DNA from: Dermatophagoides farinae
Taxonomy: Eukaryota > Arthropoda > Arachnida > Sarcoptiformes > Pyroglyphidae
DNA: 64,000 nucleotides
Direction: 5' to 3'
Assembly (NCBI RefSeq): GCF_024713945.1
Contig: NC_134679.1
Coordinates: 4,159,001-4,223,000, forward strand
In this document: piece by piece, positions 48,727-60,700 of the stretch
Layout of the letters: the number at the start of each line of letters is the position of its first letter
Position numbering within the stretch: the stretch's first letter is position 1
The notes under the pieces: model-generated
What the model was told of the DNA's origin: nothing
Database searches by the model: none
Seen by the model: the letters and a program-made list of their open reading frames with translations, nothing else
Program-made: the position numbers and the translations under genes

Positions 48727-49440
48727 ATGGCTTTTGAACCGAAAATAGCTTCTGATCTTTCGGCCATTCCGAATGGCAAAACTCATCTTGAAGATATGGT
48801 CATTAATGGTATGTTCGAAGAACCAGTATCTACTGGCACAACAATTATGGCCCTAGAATTCGATGGCGGTGTTGTAGTTGGAGCTGATTCGCGAACAACA
48901 TCTGGTTCTTTTATCGCAAATCGTGTTACGGATAAATTGACAAAAATTACCGATCAGATTTATGTATGTCGATCAGGAAGTGCGGCTGATACACAAGCAA
49001 TAGCCGATGTTGTTGCCTATCATTTGGATTTTTATCAAATGGAAACAGGTGAACCGGCATTAGTTCCGATTGCCGCTAATCTATTTCGAGATATGTGCTA
49101 CAATTATCGTGATTCTATAACTGCTGGAATTATTTGTGCTGGATGGGATCGTCGGTATGGTCCACAAGTTTATACAATACCGTTGGGCGGCATGGTCGTG
49201 CGACAACCTGTATCGATTGGTGGATCTGGTTCAACTTATATCTATGGTTATGTTGATTCACAATATCGACCAGGAATGAATAAGGAAGAATGTTGTCAAC
49301 TCGTAACAAATGCTTTATCATTGGCTATGGCACGTGATGGATCAAGTGGTGGTGTAGCAAGATTGGCTATCATTACTGAACAAGGTGTTGAACGTCGTGT
49401 TACATTATCTGGTGATTTACCTAAATTTCATGAAGGATAA
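48727..49440 (+). CDS. PSMB6: 20S proteasome subunit beta-1 (PSMB6), caspase-like active site
   Basis: Single exon, 237 residues, usual length. A 37-residue propeptide ends PVSTG, followed by [20 protein letters not shown]. Autocleavage at Gly37-Thr38 would free the catalytic Thr1. Asp17 (GADSR) and Lys33 (RVTDK) of the active site are in register. [20 protein letters not shown] and [20 protein letters not shown] match beta-1 rather than beta-2 or beta-5. [20 protein letters not shown] and [14 protein letters not shown] are typical of the C-terminal half. The subunit cleaves after acidic residues in the 20S core. PSMG4, a proteasome assembly chaperone gene, lies 4.3 kb away. The gene is convergent with SLC35B2 (62 bases between stops). 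Confidence 0.97.
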   Translation: MAFEPKIASDLSAIPNGKTHLEDMVINGMFEEPVSTGTTIMALEFDGGVVVGADSRTTSGSFIANRVTDKLTKITDQIYVCRSGSAADTQAIADVVAYHLDFYQMETGEPALVPIAANLFRDMCYNYRDSITAGIICAGWDRRYGPQVYTIPLGGMVVRQPVSIGGSGSTYIYGYVDSQYRPGMNKEECCQLVTNALSLAMARDGSSGGVARLAIITEQGVERRVTLSGDLPKFHEG

Positions 49441-49477
49441 TTATGAAATGAATATTTCCCATATATTTCAATTTCTA

Positions 49478-49483
49478 AATAAA
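49478..49483 (+). terminator. Poly(A) signal AATAAA of PSMB6
   Basis: Located 38 bases after the PSMB6 stop and only 20 bases before the stop of convergent SLC35B2, so the PSMB6 transcript probably ends inside the SLC35B2 coding region. Confidence 0.65.
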
Positions 49484-49502
49484 CTTTTTTTAATTCATTG
49501 AT

Positions 49503-51171
49503 TTATACATTTTGATGATTTTGTTTACTGTTTACCATGCTAGTCTTTGATCTACGTTCATCAAATTTTCGATAGGATTTGAAAAATAATGAGGCGAAAA
49601 TAATCACAATGCCAAGTAAACCGAGCCAAGTGATTGAATGTGAATAGATAAAACAGGAAAGAAGAATAGCAAATGCTTGCCGTAAGGTCATGATTAAAGT
49701 GAAAATAATTGCACCATATGTTGAGATCGTATGAAATATAAACAATTGTCCACCGGCTGAACATATTGATAATATTATGCAATCACGCATCAAAGCAGGA
49801 TTTGCAAATAATAAGCTTAACGATGGAAAGAAATCGCTTTGTTGTAATAAAGAAACCAAAGTAAATAGGATCGAATAGAAATTAACAGCGGCCATCATAT
49901 GTAAACTCGTCAATGATCGATATTGGTCAAAAAGTGATTGTTGCCAATTCGATGTGAACGAATCAAATGTTAGATAGAGAACCAAAATGATGATGCCCGA
50001 TATAAATGATGAAAACGTGAATGAATCATTTATTGTATCATCCACATGGTGAGATTCTCGTTGTTCATTAAGCATAAATATGGACATACCAAACGATATA
50101 GCAATAGCGAATAGCCATTCTTCACGTTTTTGTGTTCTACCCATAAGAATTCGATTCATTAACATTGTCGGTATCATTTTACATCCTTTTGATAGAACCT
50201 GTGCCGGAAAACTAACATATTTAAGTGCTTCATATTGACACCAACTACTCATAATATTCGATAATGAACAATAGATGTACATATAGAATGGTGGTTGTTT
50301 TGTTCGAAAAAATGATTTATGTTGGTGGCTTGAATGGTAATTCTGTTGATACAATAATACTATCACAGCAATAATGAAGGCTAATACTCGATTGATGAGG
50401 ACTAAAAATTGTGCATTTCGGAATTTTATATTAATCATGTTCGGATCCAGTGAATCTAAAATCAAAAAAAAAACAATAAGAATTTAAATGAAAATGATTA
50501 GCTCTAATAAATCTTACCGACAGAAATTATCGAAAGTAGATTCTCTGTTATCTGATTTGAATGTGTATCAATAAAAGAGCTATGGACAGCATAATTTTGT
50601 GTCATAATTTTTTCTTGCAAGATTCCCCATGTTAAGAATGAAATTTGTAGTCCGAAAAAACAATAAAATAAATGAAAAACATTTGTATTTTTTTCCCGCA
50701 CTTTTTGTGGTTTGTTGGATTTTAGATTTTCTTCATCCGCTTCAGATGATAACAATAGTGATCCATCTTCGATGGTCAATGGAAGTTCGTTGCTTGCAGG
50801 AACACCGTACACCAAAAGTTTTATCCATCGTATGTGTTTAACTTTTACAAAAATAAATTCCGACAAGCGTCATAATGAATTAGATTATTATTATATTGAT
50901 ATAAAAAAATCATTTTGCACCTACCATAAGAAGGTAAAAGATCTCGTTTGGCTAGGAAAACCAAAAGTCCAACTGGTATTATTATAACGAAATAATCGGT
51001 AAGATTTTTTATGAAATGGATAAACCACGATGAATGATGAAGAATCGGATGATGATCATGATCATTTAACGGTTGTTCGGTTAAAGTAAATTCGATCCGA
51101 TAAACAAAGATCAATAATATCGCGCATATTGGATTTCGAAACATTGATCTATTCAAAATTGATACAAACAT
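49503..51171 (-). CDS. SLC35B2: Golgi PAPS transporter (SLC35B2/slalom)
   Basis: Three exons on the minus strand: 51171-50925, 50841-50518 and 50455-49503, both introns in phase 1, giving 507 residues. The N-terminal hydrophobic segment (CAILLIFVYRIEF) is followed by a linker and the first conserved helix, CFFGLQISFLTWGILQEKIM. The family core is unmistakable: LSNIMSSWCQYEALKYVSFP, AQVLSKGCKMIPTMLMNRIL, LTFDSFTSNWQQSLFDQYRS, SICSAGGQLFIFHTISTYGA and FTLIMTLRQAFAILLSCFIY, each near-identical to human SLC35B2. About ten membrane helices are expected. It moves 3'-phosphoadenosine 5'-phosphosulfate into the Golgi for sulfation of glycans and tyrosines. It is longer than the human protein (432) because of the N-terminal region and a hydrophilic loop (SHHVDDTINDS). 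Confidence 0.95.
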
Positions 51172-51642
51172 AATATTGTTATCGTTGGCCAGCGATAAAT
51201 CAATCGAATGGCAAATATTAAAGGAAAAGACATTGATGAATCAATGCAAACAGGATACGTTTCAAGTTTCTCTTATTATTATCAAGCAAGATCAATCAAC
51301 ATGTATTCATTTCGAATAATAATTTTCAACATTCGATGGTTTATACATTATATAATGTTATTTGATATTATCATATTCCATTTTTTTAGCACAATGCTCA
51401 AACACTTATTACACACATTCATTACACAATAATTATCATAATCAATAAATCCTTCAAATGACAAAAAAATTCATTGAATCTAAATATGCCAACAAGTTTT
51501 CTCTCACTTCTCTATCTCTAAATAATCATATTGTGTCGCTTGTTTATATTTATGATCAAAAAAGCATTGAAAGAGAATTTTCTATCTGATCGCCATCTGT
51601 TGGTTCAGAATTTATTGCTAAAATTTATTAAATTTTTTTCCA
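51172..51642. other. Spacer between SLC35B2 and the pseudokinase gene
   Basis: About 470 bases between two minus-strand genes; it should hold the SLC35B2 promoter on the left and the pseudokinase 3'-UTR on the right. No coding or structured element was seen. Confidence 0.5.
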
Positions 51643-53568
51643 CTAATTTTCACTCGATTGTTCTTCCTGTTTGGAACTTGAACTTTGTTCTGCTGATGAT
51701 GACGTTGTTTGCGATGTTGTTTCTGATTGTTCTTTACTTTCACCACTGTTATCTTCCGATATTGGTTGTTCGATAGTATTCGATATTCTGGCTGATGGAT
51801 TGCCATTTTCAACGGCTTGTTCACTGCCACTTTCACTATCTTTATTATAGTTGGTGTTACTTTTGACGATTTGTTCATTCAAAGCGGAAGCCGCTTCAAC
51901 CATCGTTTGATTCACCTCTTCACCGGTAGCTTCATCAGCTTCCGATGGTTGTGCAGATGTCTCCTGTTCTTCGGCTGCTTGTAATTCTTCATTAGTTATA
52001 TTTCCTTCGTCATCTTCTTCTTCTTCGCCACCAATTTCATCTGCTTCCACTTCTTCACCACCATCCATATCACCATTGCTTACATTTGATGATGGTCTTA
52101 GTGTCGGTTCATTTGCTTGAATTTCTATTGATTCGCTTACTTCTTTATCAGATGTTGATGATAAGGCTGTTTTATAATCATTCGTAGCTATGATTGCTGG
52201 TTTGCTCATCATTTTTTTCGATGTAAATTTTGTTTTTTGTTTGGAACTATAATTACTTTCGGCTTTACTTTTTTCTTTTTTAGATGTTTTAGAAGATGTT
52301 GACTTTTGTTTCGATTTGTTACTTTTTGTTTCTGTTGATTTGCTTGTCGATGTTGCTTTTTTGCTTGATTCATTTTTACCCGAATGGACGGCTGTTGATG
52401 CGTTTTTGGATTTTTCTTTCCGACTTTTATTTGATGATTTGGATGAATTCTTCTCTATAATCATAATTTCGGTAGTAAAAAATCGATCACGTAAAATGTC
52501 ACCAACTTTGATTCGTTTTCGTGGATCCATGACAAATATTTTATCACATAATTCTTTTGCGACTGGATCGATAGGATGTTTTTTTGTGAACATATTCCAT
52601 TGATCGATAAAAGTCATTCGCGTTCGAACATGAAATGGATAATGATGTGTAAGTAATGATACAATAATGGTACCCAATGACCATACATCCGCTTTTGAAG
52701 GATCATATACATTTTGAAATGCTTCCGGTGGTAAGAAATTATTCTTATGTATTCGTTTTTCCTTTTGTTGTTGCAGTGCTTTCTGCTTATGATTATCCCA
52801 GAATAGGACTGCTTTACTCCAGCCAAGAATTTTTATATGTCCACAATCGATAACCAAATGTTTTAGCTTAATGAATCGATGAGCAATACCATACTGTTGT
52901 AAAACGCATACGCCTTCAGTCAATTGTCGTATCCATTGTTGTATAGTCCGTATGGGAATTGCTTGCTTTTCTACAATTATATCGTACAAAGTTTTCATTG
53001 CCAATGTTTCCATGAAAATCAGATATACTTTTTCAATATTAAATATTTCATAAATTTTTGGAAATGATTTACACAACGGTTTCTTTCCAATGAATTTATA
53101 AATCTTTACACTGTGTCGTTCAAAATTTTGTTTATATCGAGCGGTCATCAGTTTGAGATTTATAATTTTGACCATCATCGTACGACTACCGGGACCGCTA
53201 CCATTGAATAAATTATCCTTTCCTTTATTAATGTCGACTTTATATCCTTTACGATTCATCTCTTTGATTGAGGAACATTTTTCTATAGTTTGATCTTCGA
53301 TTTGTTCTTGAATTTTTTTACATTCCATCAATACACTCATCGTATCGACGACTGATGATTTTGAATTTTTAGATTTCTTTTTCAATGGTGGAGTTTTACA
53401 TTTTTGTGATGCTCCAATCGTACTGCAACTCAACGCTTCAGTAAAACTGGATCGATTGATTGATGAAGTTGCATTTTTTTTAGATTTTGATTTCGTGTTC
53501 GATTTACGGCTGCTACTTTTGACCGATTTAGCTTTTTTCGATTTGGACTTTGTTTTACCTCGTTGCAT
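51643..53568 (-). CDS. TSSK-like pseudokinase with basic N-terminus and long acidic Ser/Glu-rich tail
   Basis: Single exon, 641 residues. Residues 1-75 are Lys/Ser repeats (MQRGKTKSKSKKAKSVKSSS). A protein-kinase fold spans about 105-365: the VKII lysine at 134, APE-like PPEAF at 280-284, DVWSLG at 294-299 and MDPRKRIKVGDILRDRFF at 347-364. TSSK-type wording is visible in the activation region and in the final helix. The catalytic HRD is HRF (230-232), so the catalytic Asp is absent; the metal-binding Asn is replaced (LKHLVID), and DFG is GWS (249-251), so the metal-binding Asp is also missing. The protein should therefore not be an active kinase. After about 375 come Lys/Ser-rich repeats, then a Glu/Asp-rich, Gln/Ser-rich tail to residue 641. 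Testis-specific serine kinases act in spermatids; a similar role here is only inferred. The intronless structure would suit a retrocopy origin. Confidence 0.85.
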   Translation of the reverse strand: MQRGKTKSKSKKAKSVKSSSRKSNTKSKSKKNATSSINRSSFTEALSCSTIGASQKCKTPPLKKKSKNSKSSVVDTMSVLMECKKIQEQIEDQTIEKCSSIKEMNRKGYKVDINKGKDNLFNGSGPGSRTMMVKIINLKLMTARYKQNFERHSVKIYKFIGKKPLCKSFPKIYEIFNIEKVYLIFMETLAMKTLYDIIVEKQAIPIRTIQQWIRQLTEGVCVLQQYGIAHRFIKLKHLVIDCGHIKILGWSKAVLFWDNHKQKALQQQKEKRIHKNNFLPPEAFQNVYDPSKADVWSLGTIIVSLLTHHYPFHVRTRMTFIDQWNMFTKKHPIDPVAKELCDKIFVMDPRKRIKVGDILRDRFFTTEIMIIEKNSSKSSNKSRKEKSKNASTAVHSGKNESSKKATSTSKSTETKSNKSKQKSTSSKTSKKEKSKAESNYSSKQKTKFTSKKMMSKPAIIATNDYKTALSSTSDKEVSESIEIQANEPTLRPSSNVSNGDMDGGEEVEADEIGGEEEEDDEGNITNEELQAAEEQETSAQPSEADEATGEEVNQTMVEAASALNEQIVKSNTNYNKDSESGSEQAVENGNPSARISNTIEQPISEDNSGESKEQSETTSQTTSSSAEQSSSSKQEEQSSEN

Positions 53569-53701
53569 TCTAGATAGGAGAAGAAAGCTTATTTTTCGTA
53601 AAATAATAAAACGAATATTAAAATTTTAATACAAAACTGATTTTATTCGATAGCGATTTCATTCAACAAGAATTAATCAAATTTATTTACAATAAAAAAA
53701 A

Positions 53702-54061
53702 TCAAGATTTATGGTGAATGGATTGGATAAATTCAATTAATTGTTGATCGATTTTCAATTTCAATTCAGTATTTGCCATTGCCGGTAAGTAATTGTAAGC
53801 AACATATACTGGACGATTATCATTGAATCGACGGCTTAATTTATTAGCCATTTCTTGATCGGCAACCGAATCCAATTGTTGCCGATTGGCAATGATCGAT
53901 GTTGAATTAACACCTAAAGCCAATGCTAAGCTTTCAAGTTTAGGACATGATGGATCACCAATCCATACCATGAATGTTTGATAGATACGAATGAATTGTA
54001 ATTTAATTCTATGTTCATTAATTTCGATTATTTTATCTTCGAACTGTACAGATTCATCCAT
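53702..54061 (-). CDS. PSMG4: Proteasome assembly chaperone 4
   Basis: Single exon, 119 residues (human 123). The start is MDESVQFEDKIIEINEHRIK. The core RIYQTFMVWIGDPSCPKLES, then LALALGVNSTSIIANRQQLD and LSRRFNDNRPVYVAYNYLPA, aligns with human PSMG4 (VMRLTDSLFLWVGATP, LAVAM, LAQRLARKTNKQVFVSYNL). It ends LKIDQQLIEFIQSIHHKS. In its family it pairs with PSMG3 to build the alpha ring of the 20S proteasome. An E-box lies 57 bases upstream of the start. The pseudokinase gene starts 133 bases downstream on the same strand, close enough for shared or read-through transcription. Confidence 0.88.
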   Translation of the reverse strand: MDESVQFEDKIIEINEHRIKLQFIRIYQTFMVWIGDPSCPKLESLALALGVNSTSIIANRQQLDSVADQEMANKLSRRFNDNRPVYVAYNYLPAMANTELKLKIDQQLIEFIQSIHHKS

Positions 54062-54755
54062 TGTGATTTATAAATGTCAAAATTTCAAACTTGTTCATAA
54101 TAAAAAAAAATATAAATCACGTGTTAATTAATTAATTTATACGCTGAAAGTTTATTTTGACGACTGGAACGATCATTTCATACAATGATGAAAAAAAAAT
54201 CAGATCATCATTGCACGGATAGTTCAAATTCTCTTTATTAAATTCGAATATATTTTCATTTCAAATCATTGGACAGAAAATCTTTGGAAATTTATTTTTT
54301 GGAATTTTCTTTTTTTTCTAAAAAAATATAATGAAAATATGTGATTTTTAATTTGTTTTCGGATATTTTCTTGTTCTTTTTTCTCTTTAAATAAATAATA
54401 TGTATGTATTTTTGTAAGGACCAAACTCTTGAAATGATTCCAGTTCTGATTTTGTATCGTTATTTACAATGTATTTGTTAGCTTAATTTTAAAACAAATA
54501 TAGAATGTGTGTGGACAACTTTCGACATCAATGAATGAAAAAAGATTGGGAAAAAAGATTTTTAAATTTTGTTGAAGATGGTATATATATCAAATAAGAA
54601 TGGGAAAATAATTATTTTCATCTATTTGTACAGAAAAAAATGTGTGAATCCTGAAAATAAATGAGTAAAACAAGCTCAATGAAAATGGATGAATATAAAT
54701 GTCGTTTAGTTTTTTTTAAATCCTTTTTCGTCATTGATTAATTTTATTGGCTGAC
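54062..54755. other. Spacer between PSMG4 and the GPCR
   Basis: About 690 bases. The left end is the PSMG4 promoter with CACGTG at 54118-54123; the remainder is AT-rich and most likely the 3'-UTR of the GPCR, with minus-strand AATAAA-like signals near 54234 and 54290. No coding exon. Confidence 0.5.
54118..54123. promoter_or_regulatory. CACGTG E-box upstream of PSMG4
   Basis: A TCACGTG core lies 57 bases upstream of the PSMG4 start codon, in the same sequence form as the pair between BRWD and SMU1. Confidence 0.3.
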
Positions 54756-57700
54756 TTAGATGGCCGTCTCGCCAATCAATATTAATTTGTTGATCATATC
54801 TGGATCAGTGGGCATTTCCTCTTCATCTACATTGTACGTTTTATCGACTTGATGAGTTTGATGATGTAATCGTCTTTGTCCACCAGACGGTGATAATGGT
54901 AAATTTAATTCATTTAAATGACCATCATTTTCATTGTTGTTTTCATGTTGATTTTCCTGTAGATTATTAGGTGGTTGATTAAGTTGTGGGGATTGCTGAT
55001 ATTGAAGGGAATAGCGATTCAATTCGCTCGATGTATTCTGATCGGTCTTCATAAGTTAGTCATATAGGCGAAAAAATGAAGAAAAAAATAAATTCAATTA
55101 CGATGATGTGATTATTATTATTATTATAATTTATCATAAAAAACAGACCTCTCTACGAAAGAAGGAGCTACAATTAGACATCAACGAATGTTTCGTAATC
55201 CGGCTAGATAAATTATTTGTCTGATGATTGGTTGTATGTGGTTGTTGGCCGTTGTTTCCATTACCAGACATGGTAGAATGATTATAGCCCAATGAAAAAT
55301 GTCTATTTAAGAAATGTTGCTTACATGATAGCCATAGTTTTTTTAATTCAATTTGTACTTCATGATTGAAGAAACAATATAATAACGCAACCAAACAACC
55401 CTGATTGAAATATGATGAATGAGTTAAACCACAACATTCATATTGAACAACAACAAAAAAAATATCAGATTCATAATTTCAATATTTTATGTATGAAATA
55501 TATATATTAATAAATACCTGAAATGTTGTAAATGTTAGATCAGTATATAGCCAGATAATTTCGAATATATCATATGAATTGAATGTGATTGTTGTGAATG
55601 CCAAAAAGAACATATAATGAACACCGAATAAAGGAACCAATACTAATGTTGAACGAAACCAGGTACGATATTTATATTTTCTTGCATATGTTGCCGCCGA
55701 TTTAGCAAACATTTTCAAAAATAATACACGTATAATGTTGACGAAGAATACAAAATTCAACTAAATATATCATAAATTGATCAATAATTCGTATCCAGAA
55801 ATGAAAATAAAAAACGCAATATAAATTAAAACAAATATATTTGATTAGTTTCAAACATTATTTTTTTGGTTTGGTTTTGTTTTATTAGTTTAATTAAATT
55901 ATGCATCATTAATTAATGTTAATGATGATAGTGAAATCGTAGATGATGATGGATATATATAGGGTATATATTTGAAAATATTTGAAATCTCACTAAAAAA
56001 AAGCTACATACCACAATAACAATTGTAATTGGTGCCCGCATGATCCAGAAAATTTTCAAATTACTATTTGTTGTCCAGCAACTGTATAAAAGAATAAAAA
56101 TATTTAATTGAATTTTTGATTGACCTAAATTTGATTCGATTTGTTTTGAATTGAATTGTTGATTGACGTACCGTGTATCTTCATATAATGATCTCATTAA
56201 TGCCCATGTTGTAACAATCGGAATAGGAAGACCTTGTATATAAAAAAATTCAACATCAATATACGGAGAGATAAAGTATAGATGTTTTAATGTTGAAACT
56301 GGAAACAAAATTATCAATTTCACTTACACCATCCAAGTATAACATATGGTATGATGTTGGAATTATCATTAAATATGTTAAGAAAAATAACATTATGCAA
56401 ATATAAGCCTTCCATAAAGATCCAATTATAATTAGCCAATAATGAATATTGCCATATAGTTGTGAATACTTTGCATGCAATAGACTGTTATCAATTAATA
56501 GTTTAAACAAATAAAAAAAGGAAATTAAAAAATCCCAATCAACATTAAAAATCATACCGAAGTACGGAAAGAATTTTCCCAATCATAATTGCCCAATAAA
56601 TTCGACAAATCATTTTCATCTTCAAGTTTCATACTATTCATTAGGGAATTCTGTAGCTGTTGATTATGATGATGATAATTATGATGGCTATCATGAAATG
56701 ATGATATCGATGGATTTGGAGTATTTGGTTTCAATTTTGAATTGACATTTAATTGATTGGGATCAAAAGGAAAGTGTTCTAAACTTGTTTTTATCAGATA
56801 CATGGAGGAACGCATAATGAATGAAATGAATAACTAATGATAATGAGAGAGAAAGAGAGAGAAATAGGAATAAGAACAGAAAAGAGAGAAATTCGAAGGG
56901 AAAACAATTCGTTTTTGATTCTGTTGAAAAGACAAAATTTCAACCAACCTGAATATGTAGACTGTTACGTGGACACCGTAGTCTTCTGCAAATAAATCTA
57001 ATTTTAACATGCAACACACAATTGAATAATTTATGATTAGTCTGATGAGGATAGGACTAGTAAAACAACTAAACATTGCTGTTAATAAATGAATCTTGAA
57101 ATTTCAAGACAAAACAAAACAAAAATGAATGACTTTCCAAAACATAAACAACATAACAAAATAATTGTTGCATATATAAGTAAATATAATACGGTCAAAA
57201 GGTAGGAATACTGCATAATGCTTACTTGACATAAACAAGAATGAAAAATGCAACCACTAATGAAATGAATGAAATTGAATAGCCAAGATGTGAAATAATT
57301 TGAAAGTTTGGTAAATGATGACGTATTCTGGTCATTTTTGATGAAACTTCATCTTCATCATCATAGAAATCATTTTCAACAACACCGTTCATTGACGAAT
57401 GTGTTTGTCCTGAATGCCAACCATCGGTTGCATGATTATGAGGATGATGATAATGATGAGAATGATTATTTTCTGCATGAACCGAATGTGTTATGATACA
57501 TTCGGAATAATCGGTCCAATATCGTTTAGTTTCATTATTATAATACCATGATCCATCTTCTGTACAATTCTTATATGCCCAGCCTTGATGATTGAAACCT
57601 TTAACATATTTGGGACATGGTTGATGTACAATACGATTGGCAAGACTTTCAGGCCAACATAATGCACCATCCCATACGATTGGACAACGTATTCGTTCAT

Positions 57701-60700
57701 TATCATCGCCCATATCAATATCTTTATGATGATTTATATGAATTAAATTAAATAAAAATAAAAATTTCAAACAAAATAAAATGAGAAAACTTTTTACAAA
57801 CCTTGATTCGAATCATAATCAACATAATCGATGGGCATTTTTTTCACAAAATTCAATTGTTCACAACGTTCCTTTTCGGCGTTCAATGCCGATAATTGTT
57901 CATCACGATCGGATAATTTTTTTATCTGCGTTATTTTCGTATTCATCTCTTGACTATCGTTGTTCATCTGAATCAATGAAAAATAGAATTATTTCATTTT
58001 TATTAGAAACCATCCAGTAATAATGCAAGTTAGAATCGGGATTAGAATTCAAAGAATAAGGAGAAAAATCTCAATTATCCATTCTGTCAATGAACTTTAT
58101 TAGTAATAAAACAAAATCTCATGAGATTCGTTTTAATGAATGAATGACCGAATTTCTTAATTGATACAAAATGATACTGAAAAAAAATTTCAGAATAAGA
58201 CAAATCCACCTATAGTTCTTGATCATATGCCGATCACAAACAAAACAAAACAAAAAATTAAGTGGTTCACAAATCTGTCAACATTGATTATTGTTGAAAT
58301 TAATATTTATTAGCTTCGACCAAAAAAAAAAAAACTAAATATTGAAAAAAATTGCTTTTCGATTGATGAATTTTTTTTCTGTAATTGAAAATTTGTCATT
58401 GAACAGCTGACAAATGTTGATAAATAAATGAAAAAAACAAAGAAAAAAAAACAATAGTTTCATCATCTTGGTCGTTCGGGTAACCCGCTGACATACGATA
58501 ATTTCATTTTGATCTACATAATTTTTATGGACGAACATATAGAGACATAGATGTATATGTGATCATAGAATTCAATCATTCTTAGGATTCAGTTCATTAT
58601 ATTATTATTATTATTATTAAATTTTTCCTAAAATAATCATTTCATTGGTGAAAATGATAAAATATTATGATATTCCCAGTTGTTTTCGGCAAAGCTATAA
58701 GATTTATAGAAGAAGAAGAAGAAGAAAAATTCTTACCATTTTATTTGCATGTTCATAAGTTTTATGAAATAAATGAAAGAATTGAAAATGTTCTTTTATA
58801 ATAAAATCCAGTGAATAAAAATATGTTATTTGAGATTTTTGCCAGGTTCAGTTTTTTTTGCGTTTGGCTTTTATTCTAATTATTTTTTGCTTGATTTATT
58901 CTTTTTATTCAAAATTGACGACAATTTTTTTTGCGGAGTAAAACTAATTTTTTTTCCACTCGTGTTCACATAAAACATACAAAATCCATAATAGAATCAA
59001 AAAAAATGGGTTTTAAAAAGTTTTATTTTAAATAATTGAAAAATGGAATTTTGAAAATGCGTAATGCAACATCAGAATATGATTTTGAAAAGAATCTCGT
59101 TTTGTTTCCGTTATTAAATGCAAAGATAACAAGAGAAAAAATTAATTCCATCAATGATGTAACCTGATTTTGAGAAAATTCTTGATGTTTTTCGTTCGGT
59201 CGTTCGTTTGTTTGTTTGTTTTCAGTTGATTTATTTTTTTCCTCTCATGATTATTATCAATTATTTATTTCAATGGTGATTGTTGCAACATTATTGAGTT
59301 ATATTCATTTCATACTTAAAGTAACTGAAGTGATTTCTGAAAATGTTCCGAAAAATCCATATACCTAGACACTTTTTTTTTATTTTCAGCTATCATTAGA
59401 TGATTACTAAAATTTCTATTATACTCGATACATGAAATTTGCTTCAGGCTCATTTATACACTTGATTATAATCGGTAAGGCTTTTTCAATTAATTCATTG
59501 TAACCGAAATGATCAGATGAATAGAATGGAAAAAAATTGATAGATCCATTGATTGTTTTATTGATTCGATCGGGTGTGTGTGTATGTGTGTGTGTGTTTG
59601 AGTTTGTCATGTCAACCAAGACAATATTCCCGAAAGCTATTTTTTGACACAATAAACAAACAAAAAAATGTCTAATATGTCAAATTCGTTCCACTGGATC
59701 TACGGTTATTGAATTGAATTTGAAAATGAAACCAAACAAATAAAATAATCAACAATTTTTGTCAACAAATGAACGAAGAATTGATGAAATTTGAATGAGA
59801 AAAAAAAATTTGTATGATCAATAGATCATTGTTGTTACATATGAGAAATGAATGAAAGGATGATATTCGTTGTGGCAATGAATATGATGATGATCAATCA
59901 TGTCGACATGTCATTTTCTTTTTGCGTTATATAATACTTGTCCAATATCAAGATGTTATTATTGAAATTTTATGTCTACAACTTGTTGTCACAATTCTTG
60001 TGAAAAATAAAGCTATTTACATGTTTATTGATGTTATATTCTGTAATCGCATTGGTCCTAAAAAAAAAATTCAAGTGATCTAACAAATTCGGCTAATCAA
60101 CCAGACAGTAGACAGTATAAACAACAACGAATAACATAATAACATTTTGAATTGAAAATGAATATGTTGTTGATGGCCAACTTGGCAGGAATCTTTGGTT
60201 CCTGGCATCCACATTGACAAACAAATAAGAAAAAAAAATTTAATTTCACGATAAAAAGTCAAAACGAATGAATATGTGTTTTTTTCAATTTTCAAAATAC
60301 CAATTTATTCTTGTTTAACATTATTTCTACGATGAATGACAAATGAAACTTTTTTTCATAGAATTAAGTATGTATAATCATAATCATTGTAGAAATGATG
60401 TAAATCTCATATTGTGTGTTGGGCGTGTTTGTTTGCGTGTGTGCGTATGTGGGTAGGTTCCAGAATTCTATGCAATCCTAGTCAAAATGTTAAAATTCCA
60501 AACGAGTATCAAATTTTGTGCTCAACAAAAAAAATCAACAATGCAAAAATTTCAGGCCTTAAAAACAATAATATCAAATTACCGGTGGTTCGGAATTGTA
60601 TTTTTCTTTTCTCGTTGTTCACCTCTTTTTAACATTTACGACCACAACGATGATTAAATTTTATTTCAATCTTCATACGAGTAAATTAATTATATGAATA

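Noticed and set aside
58731-58860. Possible additional GPCR exon ending at a GTAAGA donor
   Set aside because: The only nearby acceptor (after 58793) gives the wrong phase for the flanking exons, and the frame is closed by a stop further up.
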